Assembly: GCA_001303705.1 (NCBI GenBank)
Contig: LJUI01000144.1
Span: 1 to 6,276 of the forward strand
Direction: 5' to 3'
DNA: 6,276 nt
Source of the DNA: a candidate division TA06 bacterium SM23_40
Lineage (GTDB): Bacteria; LJUI01; SM1-40
Of this stretch, positions 1-5,171 are shown in pieces (positions within the stretch are counted from its first letter, which is position 1; each line of letters starts with the position of its first letter). Under the pieces are notes generated by a model. That model was not told the DNA's origin, searched no databases, and worked only from the letters and a program-made list of their open reading frames with translations. The translations under genes were made by a program, and so were the position numbers.

Positions 1-234
1 AGCCCCGGTGCACCTGGTAGTGCGCCAAGTCCAGGGGGTGGACACCGATTTCGCTGACCCGAGCGGTAGAGCTGCTGGGGTTTGTCTATTTTGTGGCTAG
101 TGCCCCGGCAGAGTGGCGAGTCCACGGTCGGCTGACCTGTCACATGACTGGCAGGTATCCGGCTCGCCTTCGCAACTGTGAGAGGAGGTGAGATCAAGAA
201 AGACAAGCGGTGATAAGTCAACCCCGAAATTGGG
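1..234. other. Non-coding stretch: putative IS110 right end plus flanking DNA
   Basis: No gene is recognisable here. One plus-strand frame is open from the window edge (base 2) to a TAG at 98-100; its 32 residues, beginning APVHLVVRQVQGVDTDF, could be the tail of an upstream gene, but I do not recognise it. A short inverted repeat, ACCTG (135-139) and CAGGT (152-156), lies inside. A near-perfect Shine-Dalgarno string, AGGAGGTGA (183-191), has no ATG, GTG or TTG at a usable distance. The part nearest 235 follows the transposase stop codon and should include the right end of the element, which is normally short in the IS110 group. The exact junction cannot be placed because these elements usually lack terminal inverted repeats and target duplications. 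Confidence 0.4.
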
Positions 235-1443
235 CTAATGTGAATCCTCCGCTGCGGCGATGTGAGGGGTATACGGTTGCCTGTTCTTCAGCACAGAGAA
301 GATGACGTGGAGCATTTTGTGAGCGACATGGCTGAGTGCGACGGTGTGATGTTTTCCCCGTGCGCGTTGGCGTTCATACACACCTTTGAAGAGCGGGTCC
401 CGTGCAGTAAAGACGGCACTCTCGGCAGCCTGGATGATGGCCGTGCGCAGATACTTGCTTCCCCGTTTGGACATTCTGGTCTTGCCTGAGGATTCGCCGC
501 TTTCCCGGAGACGGGGATCGATTCCGGCGGCAGCGACAAGTTTTCGGGCTCCTGTCTTCAGTTCAGGATGGAAGACAGGCAGGACTTCCGCCAGGACCGT
601 AGGCGCCCACACCTTGCCCAGTCCGGGGATCGACTGCAAGAGCTTCTGCTCGGCGGGCAGCAACTGTGCAAGTCGCTCGGTCAGTTCTGCGATCTGGTCC
701 AATAGGAGGTTGATGCGCTCCACGATGAACCGGACTTCCAGGGCAAGTGAGTCGGTGTCTCCGGTGAGTGCGAACGATGTCCTGGCAGCCCGTCTGAGAC
801 GCTCGGCATGTGGTCTGCCCATGCGGCCCCGGCTTGCTTCGCGCAGAACACGAGTCAGGCGACGGATGTCAACCTTTGCCAACATCTGGGCGGTGGGAAA
901 TTGGGCAAGGACTTCCCTGCTCGTGGCACCGAAGATATCCGAGAAGTGCTGAGCGTATTCGGGGAAGACCAGGTCGAGGAGGGCGACAAGGCGCTGTTTC
1001 TCAGCCATGGCCGCCTGTGCGCACTCGAAGCGCAGACGCGTCAGGTCGCGCAAATGGCGAATGTTCTCTTCCGGGATCGCGGATACGCTGAGGCTGTCCT
1101 CGCGCAACAGCTGAGCGATCAGGTAGGAATCGACGGCGTCTGTCTTGCTGCCACGGATGGTGACATTTCGCCGTGCTGCGGTCACCATTGGATTGATGAC
1201 GAGCACCTTGTAGCCGAGCTAGGTGAGGTGCTGAAACAGCACCATCCAGTAGTGGCCGGTCGCCTCCATCCCGATGAGGATCCCCGCCGGCGACTGTCCG
1301 GTGGCGGCCAGTTTAGCCGCGAAGCCATTAACGCCTTGGTGGCTATGAGCGAACGAGAAGTTACGGAACACAACTTTGCCCTCTGCATCCAACAAGGTCG
1401 CGTTATGACGACGTTTGGCGATGTCGATCCCCAGCGTCCACAT
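235..1443 (-). pseudogene. IS110-family DEDD transposase, interrupted by an in-frame amber codon
   Basis: The family consists of bridge-RNA-guided recombinases with an N-terminal RuvC-like DEDD domain and a C-terminal Tnp_20 domain carrying a catalytic serine. The gene has 402 codons before its final TAG. Codon 75 (1219-1221) is TAG, between ...LFQHLT and LGYKVLVINP; the frame is the same on both sides, so one base change explains it. The four acidic residues are present in the expected context: D7 (GIDIAK), E60 (GMEATGHYW), D102 and D105 (KTDAVDS). The C-terminal domain shows QSIPGLGKVWAPTVLAE and MSKRGSKYLRTA, with candidate catalytic serines. The amber splits the RuvC site: the first fragment (74 residues) keeps D7 and E60, and the second, openable only at a GTG at 1206 without a clear ribosome-binding site, keeps D102 and D105. 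The ATG at 1443 is chosen because GGAGG lies 7 bases upstream. Inactive unless the codon is read through. Confidence 0.9.
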
Positions 1444-1445
1444 GA

Positions 1446-1480
1446 GCAGACCTCCGTTCGGGCTGAGAGTTGGAGGCTGC
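1446..1480 (-). repeat. Hairpin sequestering the transposase ribosome-binding site
   Basis: This is an inverted repeat with 9 paired bases per arm (GCAG plus CCTCC against GGAGG plus CTGC), one bulged base at 1450 and a 16-base loop. Its 3' arm contains the Shine-Dalgarno of the transposase. Pairing was checked base by base; folding in the cell is inferred. Confidence 0.6.
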
Positions 1481-1632
1481 CCAAGATCGGGGTGACGCCA
1501 GACGGCACGTCCTCGCGGCTAGATCAGGGAACATGGTCCCATCAAGCGGTAAGTGCATCGTGCTGGCGCCGGCGGTCTTTCTAAGGGGACAATGCCCCGG
1601 GGACGAAAAGCCGAACCCCAGCAGCCTCGCCA
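1450..1632 (-). ncRNA. Candidate bridge RNA of the IS110 element
   Basis: IS110-group elements transcribe a structured RNA of roughly 150-250 bases from the non-coding end upstream of the transposase; its internal loops pair with target and donor DNA. The segment has the right position, strand and length. It begins just downstream of a promoter candidate (TTGCTT, 17 bases, TATACT) and contains several inverted repeats: CGCCAGC/GCTGGCG (1628-1634 with 1562-1568), enclosing two GGGG/CCCC hairpins (1585-1598 and 1599-1619); GAT-GGGA/TCCC-ATC (1522-1543); GACGCC/GG-CGTC (1494-1511); and the hairpin at 1446-1480. The first arm may begin slightly before the predicted transcription start, so that stem could be shorter in the RNA. 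Neither the guide loops nor the ends could be assigned with confidence. No convincing protein-coding frame explains the segment. Confidence 0.5.
1451..1455 (-). promoter_or_regulatory. Ribosome-binding site of the transposase, inside a hairpin
   Basis: On the minus strand GGAGG is followed by a 7-base spacer and then the transposase ATG, which fixes the start at 1443. The GGAGG lies in the 3' arm of an RNA hairpin: CCTCC at 1472-1476 (minus sense) pairs with it, and GCAG/CTGC (1477-1480 with 1446-1449) closes the stem around a single bulged base at 1450. A ribosome-binding site held in a stem would keep transposase translation low. Confidence 0.65.
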
Positions 1633-1637
1633 GCCTG

Positions 1638-1666
1638 AGTATAGTCGCCATCGGCGAGCGAAGCAA
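1638..1666 (-). promoter_or_regulatory. Sigma-70-like promoter candidate for the bridge RNA and transposase
   Basis: Reading the minus strand, TTGCTT (1666-1661) is followed by exactly 17 bases and then TATACT (1643-1638). The -10 matches the consensus at 5 of 6 positions and the -35 at 3 of 6. Transcription would start near 1632-1630, giving a leader of about 190 bases before the transposase ATG, in line with IS110-group elements. The same bases read TATAGT on the plus strand, but no matching -35 was seen in that direction. Confidence 0.5.
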
Positions 1667-1701
1667 GTCTTCCGCTAGTCGCAGAACCACACCAACACTG
1701 C

Positions 1702-1736
1702 CTCCTGCCTTCGGCAGGAGTCGGTAGAACCTGCCG
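1702..1736 (+). promoter_or_regulatory. Mutually exclusive hairpins in the leader of the GyrI-like gene
   Basis: CTCCTGCC (1702-1709) pairs perfectly with GGCAGGAG (1713-1720) around a TTC loop, giving an 8-bp stem. The middle arm can instead pair with a downstream copy, as CGGCAGG (1712-1718) with CCTGCCG (1730-1736) around an 11-base loop. The two structures cannot coexist. A third small hairpin, CAGCC (1739-1743) with GGCTG (1749-1753), follows. The arrangement resembles an attenuator, but no T-run follows either stem, so transcription termination is not supported. It could also be target or end structure left from the IS110 insertion. Confidence 0.4.
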
Positions 1737-1770
1737 ATCAGCCATCGAGGCTGTTCGACATATCATACGA

Positions 1771-1776
1771 GGAGGG
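1771..1776 (+). promoter_or_regulatory. Ribosome-binding site of the GyrI-like gene
   Basis: GGAGGG lies 8 bases before the ATG at 1785 but only 2 bases before the in-frame ATG at 1779. The spacing therefore favours 1785 as the true start. Confidence 0.75.
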
Positions 1777-1784
1777 TAATGGCC

Positions 1785-2411
1785 ATGGAAAAGGCCGATC
1801 TGACTAAGAGTCTCAAGGACCTGTATCGAGCGGGCCACGAGATCGAGGAAGTCATCGCCGAAAGAGGCGTTTTCTTCTGCGTGGACGGGCGGGGTGATCC
1901 GGGTGGCGATGTCTTTCAACGTGCGGTCGAGCAACTCAAACAAGTTGCCTATACGGTCAGAGCCCGCCTGAAGAAGGCGGGGAGGCTACAGTTCAGGATA
2001 TCGAAGCTCGAGTGTCGGTGGATGTGTGATCCGGGCGAAACTCCGAGAGAGAAGTGGTTATGGAGAGTACTGGTGCGTGTCCCGGAGGAGGTTACCCAGA
2101 ATGATCTCAGGGAAGCCCGCACAATCCTGCGCGATAAGAAGGGATTGGACGTATCAGCAGTGAAACGGGTCTCCTGGCGGGAAGGGCGCGCACTCCAGGT
2201 GATGCATGTCGGTCCGTACGGCCAGGTCAGTAAAGTCTACGCGGATCTTCGAGCAGAGGCCGAGACACTCGGGTACCGTGTGAAGGGGCCCGGCCACGAA
2301 ATCTACATCAACGACCCGCGCCGAGTGGAGCCAGTCAAGCTGAAGACCATTGTCCGCTTGCCGATCGCCTGGCCCCGTCCGGACTATGCTCGAGGAGGCT
2401 CTCGGCGCTGA
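1785..2411 (+). CDS. GyrI-like small-molecule-binding domain protein
   Basis: This 208-residue protein matches the stand-alone GyrI-like family (SOUL/SBM fold, as in the effector-binding domain of AraC/BmrR regulators). Visible hallmarks are the opening EKADLTKSLKDLYR, VFFCVDGRGDP (about 29-39), a helix with AVEQLKQVAYTVR (47-59), WLWRVLVRVPE (91-101), ALQVMHVGPY (136-145) and a strongly conserved C-terminal stretch including GHEIYINDPRRVEP (170-183). It spans the usual length of the family, with no DNA-binding domain and no signal peptide, so it is cytoplasmic. Family members bind hydrophobic or cationic small molecules, and some hydrolyse cyclopropanoid genotoxins; which applies here is not shown. 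The start is at 1785 from ribosome-binding-site spacing; an alternative ATG at 1779 would add two residues. It lies directly beside the IS110 element, whose insertion may have replaced its original upstream region. Confidence 0.88.
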   Translation: MEKADLTKSLKDLYRAGHEIEEVIAERGVFFCVDGRGDPGGDVFQRAVEQLKQVAYTVRARLKKAGRLQFRISKLECRWMCDPGETPREKWLWRVLVRVPEEVTQNDLREARTILRDKKGLDVSAVKRVSWREGRALQVMHVGPYGQVSKVYADLRAEAETLGYRVKGPGHEIYINDPRRVEPVKLKTIVRLPIAWPRPDYARGGSRR

Positions 2412-2434
2412 TCGACTGACTGAGATTCTGGCTG

Positions 2435-2485
2435 GCCGTCGGGCGCCGATGGCTCCGGACTAGAGCGGGTGATCGTCATGCCCGC
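2435..2485 (+). terminator. Two hairpins between the GyrI-like and glycosyltransferase genes
   Basis: Twenty-three bases after the stop of the GyrI-like gene, GCCGTCGG (2435-2442) pairs with CCGATGGC (2446-2453) through 8 pairs including one G-T, around a GCG loop. A second hairpin, GCGGG-TGA (2465-2472) with TCA-CCCGC (2476-2485, with a 2-base bulge), follows. Neither is followed by a T-run, so a classical intrinsic terminator is not shown. They may still slow transcription or stabilise the 3' end. Confidence 0.3.
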
Positions 2486-2547
2486 CGCACAGGGATTTCC
2501 TCCATGCCGCGGCTCAATCCGATCCGCAGGGAGAAACAGGATCTATC

Positions 2548-4155
2548 ATGAGGTCTATCAAGAGGCATTGGCCTCTCATAGTGGCGGCGATCGTCCTCTG
2601 GTCGACAATAGCAGTATTGCTGCTCTCGTCTGTCACACAGAATCATCGACATCTCGTCTACGCGCTCGATGACCCCTATATCCATATGGCTATCGCCAAG
2701 AACTTCTCCCAACACGGGGTCTGGGGCGCGACGAAGTATGAGTTCGGTTCACTATCATCCTCACCTCTCTGGACACTGATATTATCCTCGGTCTACTTCC
2801 TGTTCGGGGTAGACGAGGTGAGCCCGCTTGTCCTGAATCTAGTCTTCGCGACCCTCCTTTTGACGTTGTCATATATCCTCCTCAGAAGATCCGGACTGAC
2901 TCCTTCTGCCCTGTTTCTGGTCCTGCTGCTGATGCTGTTTGCCACCCCGCTTCCGGCAATCACCTTCTGTGGTCAGGAGCATATCCTGCATGCTCTCCTG
3001 GCGCTCCTCTTCGTTCATCTCTCGGCCAAGACACTCTCGACTGAACGACCCGGGTCCTGCGGATTCATCACCCTCCTGATACTGGCACCTCTGGTGACAA
3101 TGGTTCGCTATGAAGGATTATTTCTCCTGTTTGTCGTCTCTGTTCTGTTTGTCATGAGACGGCGGGTCTTCCATTCCTTGTCGCTGGGAGCAATCGGCGT
3201 TCTTCCGCTCTGCGCGTACGGCATACTATCGGTTCTGAATGGTTCGTATTTCTTGCCGAATCCAGTCCTACTGAAGGGGAACCTTCCTGATGTTTCCGGT
3301 CTCGAAGAAACGATCAAGAACCTCGCTCACTTCGTCTATCAGGCGGTCCGTGCTCCTCATATGCTCGTCCTCCTCTCCGTCGTCCTCATCCTCTTTCTCC
3401 ACTCGTACAAAAGGCAGAGACAGATCTGGAGTTATCCCACCATCATGAATACTATCTTCATTGTCACGACTGTCCTGCATATGCAGTTCGCTGGGATCGG
3501 CTGGTTCTATAGGTATGAAGCGTACCTTCTAGCCCTCGGGTTCTTTGTCATTGTCCGGGTAGGGTCTGACTACCTGCCGGCGAAGCGGTCAGTGGCGTTT
3601 GATGGGATCCTCTGGCCGAGTCATGCGGCGGCTGCACTGCTCGTTCTTCTCCTCGTTTCGCCGCTGGCCGAGAGGGCAGTCGTCTCCCTGATAAGAGTAC
3701 CGCGCGCTACGACTAACATCTATCAACAGCAATACCAGATGGGATTATTTCTCAGAGACTATTATGAGGGAGAGGCGGTCGCTGTGAATGACATCGGCGC
3801 CGTCAATTTCGTTGCGGATATCAGATGTCTGGATCTGTGGGGATTGGCGAGCATTGAGGTGGCGAGACTCAGACTGCGGAATGGTTACACGCAAGAGATG
3901 ATGCGTGAATTGGTGAGAGAGAAGGGGGTCAAGATCGCGATACTGTACGACTCCTGGTACGGCGAGTACGGTGGAGTACCCTCAGAGTGGGTCAGGGTCG
4001 GGCAGTGGCAGATTCCCAACAGCGTCTTAGTCGATTCCCTCGTCTCCTTCTACGCGGTTGACCGGCTGGAGAGAGATGAGTTGGTGGAGAACCTGAGATC
4101 GTGCTCTTCCCAGCTCCCCAAAGAGATTGTACAGTCCGGGGAGTACACCAGGTGA
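2548..4155 (+). CDS. GT-C-type membrane glycosyltransferase, multi-pass
   Basis: I infer transfer of sugars from a polyprenyl-phosphate donor to an acceptor outside the cytoplasmic membrane, the usual role of GT-C enzymes. The 535-residue protein has about ten to eleven hydrophobic segments (roughly 9-28, 73-87, 92-113, 119-133, 144-159, 172-184, 190-203, 210-230, 271-286, 299-312, 324-340, 357-375) and a soluble C-terminal part. The first external loop carries ALDDPYIHMAIAKN with Asp41-Asp42, the paired acidic motif of GT-C enzymes, followed by SSSPLW. Another typical stretch is MVRYEGLFLL (185-194). The C-terminal region has VNDIGAVNFVADIRCLDLWG (413-432), common in related uncharacterised bacterial proteins. 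The donor and acceptor cannot be read from sequence. The Shine-Dalgarno is weak (AGG 7 bases before the ATG). A general membrane protein without transferase activity is the main alternative. Confidence 0.75.
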   Translation: MRSIKRHWPLIVAAIVLWSTIAVLLLSSVTQNHRHLVYALDDPYIHMAIAKNFSQHGVWGATKYEFGSLSSSPLWTLILSSVYFLFGVDEVSPLVLNLVFATLLLTLSYILLRRSGLTPSALFLVLLLMLFATPLPAITFCGQEHILHALLALLFVHLSAKTLSTERPGSCGFITLLILAPLVTMVRYEGLFLLFVVSVLFVMRRRVFHSLSLGAIGVLPLCAYGILSVLNGSYFLPNPVLLKGNLPDVSGLEETIKNLAHFVYQAVRAPHMLVLLSVVLILFLHSYKRQRQIWSYPTIMNTIFIVTTVLHMQFAGIGWFYRYEAYLLALGFFVIVRVGSDYLPAKRSVAFDGILWPSHAAAALLVLLLVSPLAERAVVSLIRVPRATTNIYQQQYQMGLFLRDYYEGEAVAVNDIGAVNFVADIRCLDLWGLASIEVARLRLRNGYTQEMMRELVREKGVKIAILYDSWYGEYGGVPSEWVRVGQWQIPNSVLVDSLVSFYAVDRLERDELVENLRSCSSQLPKEIVQSGEYTR

Positions 4156-4165
4156 CGTGCTGTGG

Positions 4166-4200
4166 AGGAGTCCGGCTGGCGGTCCGGCGCCCCGGCTCCT
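4166..4200. terminator. Hairpin between convergent genes, possible bidirectional terminator
   Basis: AGGAG-CCGG (4166-4170, 4172-4175, with T4171 bulged) pairs with CCGG-CTCCT (4192-4200) around a 16-base GC-rich loop. It fills the 43-base gap between the glycosyltransferase stop (4155) and the lipoprotein stop (4199-4201) and overlaps the latter. No T-run follows on either strand, so termination would need Rho or a strong pause. Confidence 0.3.
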
Positions 4201-4825
4201 ACTTCCGTTCCCAGGTCACCCTGAAGTCTCGTGTCGTCTCCTCGACCAACGTATCGACGAGCCTTCCGTACGCCTCCTCCGGGTCTTCTGCATCGAAGGT
4301 GAAGGTATCGCCGCCGAAGATACTGACGTGGCCCACGCGCTCCGTAGTGCTCGCGGAACTACTCCAGATCGATGCACCACTCACGGTCTCGACCATCTGC
4401 ACGGCAAGCGAGGCATCCACCTCAGCCGCGAAGCTCAGGAACCCAAAGCCCGGGGTAATCGATATGTCCGGCCTTACATCAGAAACCAGGAGTTCCCCGG
4501 TAATGATCGTGTTGATCCCGCGTGTCTCTCCGAGCGCCTGGAATGCGGCCTGATCCAGCCGATCCCGGCCAACTTCTCTGAGAACTTCTGCCTCCGACCC
4601 GAGGTCTACGATACGCACCATGCCCTGGTCGCGGCGAGCCGCGTCCGTGAACTTCCTCGTTGCATGCGATGCGAGCCCGCCTTCGCTTGAGGAGGTGAAC
4701 TCGATAATCCCGATGACTTCGTGTTGCACGAGGTCGATCCTGGGGGGGACCATGACCTTTGGTCCGCACCCCGCCGCGGCGGCCATCAGGGCAGCCACAA
4801 TGCCCAGACTGAGTCCGTGTTTCAT
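4199..4825 (-). CDS. Outer-membrane-type lipoprotein, CsgG/LpoB-like fold
   Basis: The 208-residue product begins with a lipoprotein signal: MKHGLSLGIVAALMAAAAGC, with the lipobox AAGC and the lipidated Cys at residue 20. The mature part has the pattern of CsgG/LpoB-like periplasmic domains: a first strand VIGIIEFTSSS (37-47), a helix ending before GMVRIVDLGSEAEVLREV (68-85), then LGETRGINTIITGELLVSDV (98-117, where the family commonly has GAD-x-IITG) and DASLAVQMVETVSGASIWSSSAS (137-159), like the substrate-derived 'D..TG...W' strand of the family. Such proteins act at the outer membrane as secretion-pore subunits or as peptidoglycan-synthase activators; neither role is shown here, and the protein is shorter than CsgG. 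The ATG at 4825 is supported by AAGGAG 7 bases upstream. It converges on the glycosyltransferase gene. Confidence 0.72.
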   Translation of the reverse strand: MKHGLSLGIVAALMAAAAGCGPKVMVPPRIDLVQHEVIGIIEFTSSSEGGLASHATRKFTDAARRDQGMVRIVDLGSEAEVLREVGRDRLDQAAFQALGETRGINTIITGELLVSDVRPDISITPGFGFLSFAAEVDASLAVQMVETVSGASIWSSSASTTERVGHVSIFGGDTFTFDAEDPEEAYGRLVDTLVEETTRDFRVTWERK

Positions 4826-4832
4826 GCACGCG

Positions 4833-4838
4833 CTCCTT
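4833..4838 (-). promoter_or_regulatory. Ribosome-binding site of the lipoprotein gene
   Basis: AAGGAG on the minus strand is separated by 7 bases from the ATG at 4825. The product from that ATG opens with a complete lipoprotein signal peptide, so site and start support each other. Confidence 0.8.
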
Positions 4839-4879
4839 CTGATCGAGGGTTGAGGATTATTGGTTCGTGGTCCGGGTTC

Positions 4880-4908
4880 ATCTTCTCCAGTCTCGCTCTC
4901 GTTGTCAA
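4880..4908 (-). promoter_or_regulatory. Promoter candidate for the lipoprotein gene
   Basis: On the minus strand a perfect -35 hexamer TTGACA (4908-4903) is followed after 17 bases by GAAGAT (4885-4880), which matches the -10 consensus at only 3 of 6 positions. Transcription would start near 4873, leaving a leader of about 48 bases. The strong -35 and fitting distance favour it; the weak -10 is against it. Confidence 0.35.
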
Positions 4909-4993
4909 CATCCTTTCTGCGTTGAGAGGAACAGCGCTTTTCTGATCCGGGTCACGCATGGGAATCGTGTCGGGGATCCGGGCGGGTACGTAG

Positions 4994-5018
4994 GCGACAA
5001 GGCTTTTCAAATTGTCGC
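4994..5018. repeat. Inverted repeat upstream of the lipoprotein gene
   Basis: GCGACAA (4994-5000) and TTGTCGC (5012-5018) are perfect inverted copies separated by 11 bases. The repeat lies about 85 bases upstream of the -35 candidate. It could be a regulator-binding site or an RNA hairpin; no T-run follows on either strand, so it is not a standard terminator. Confidence 0.4.
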
Positions 5019-5171
5019 ATGTGGATCGTTCACGTGATTCTTCAGCGACGGGCGCGACTGTAGAGGCAGGCTTCGGGTGGTGGTGTTCCAATGCTGCGGC
5101 GCGTGCCAAGTGCTAGTCTTCGAGACCGGTCGCGGAGGGCTGGGCGATGGTGACGGCAACTCTATATTATG

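Larger units (their letters stand above)
200..1670 (-). mobile_element. IS110-family insertion sequence (ends approximate)
   Basis: The element is identified by its DEDD transposase (235-1443, minus) and by the long hairpin-rich non-coding segment upstream of that gene. This layout is typical of the IS110 group; the IS1111 group instead carries its long non-coding end downstream. No terminal inverted repeats or target-site duplication were seen, as expected for the family. The limits given run from just past the transposase stop to just beyond the -35 of the promoter candidate; they are estimates and could be off by 50-100 bases each side. Because the transposase is interrupted, this copy is probably immobile unless a related intact copy acts in trans. 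Confidence 0.7.
4826..5171. other. 346-base gap upstream of the lipoprotein gene
   Basis: No convincing gene lies here. It is downstream of the secreted repeat protein and upstream of the lipoprotein, both on the minus strand. It contains the lipoprotein ribosome-binding site (4833-4838), a promoter candidate at 4880-4908, a 7-bp inverted repeat at 4994-5018 and a TCACGTGA palindrome (5030-5037). A minus-strand frame of 95 codons from a TTG at 5109 ends in an ATGA overlap with the lipoprotein start, but it has no ribosome-binding site and no recognisable domain. No intrinsic terminator for the repeat-protein gene was seen. Confidence 0.55.

Noticed and set aside
1219-1221. Use of TAG as a sense codon in this organism
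   Set aside because: The transposase, lipoprotein and repeat-protein genes all end in TAG at the positions expected for their families, so TAG works as a stop here.
1521-1543. Near-palindrome GGGAACATGGTCCC as an operator
   Set aside because: It is better explained as one of the hairpins of the candidate bridge RNA, since it lies within that segment with further pairing GAT/ATC outside it.
808-1584. Long plus-strand frame of 258 codons opposite the transposase
   Set aside because: It is the antisense shadow of the transposase and its upstream region; the minus strand carries the DEDD motifs and conserved C-terminal domain, and the plus product has no recognisable features.
101-1598. TGCCCCGG shared by 101-108 and 1593-1600 as possible element ends
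   Set aside because: It is a GC-rich 8-mer, the inner copy lies inside the predicted RNA and not at an end, and the match does not extend.
1779-1781. Upstream ATG as the start of the GyrI-like gene
   Set aside because: It lies only 2 bases after GGAGGG; the ATG at 1785, 8 bases away, fits and matches the family's usual beginning.
4822-5109. Minus-strand frame of 95 codons starting with TTG and ending in an ATGA overlap with the lipoprotein start
   Set aside because: The overlap is suggestive of translational coupling, but there is no ribosome-binding site before the TTG or the internal ATGs, no recognisable domain, and the frame covers a promoter candidate and an inverted repeat. It remains possible but is not supported.
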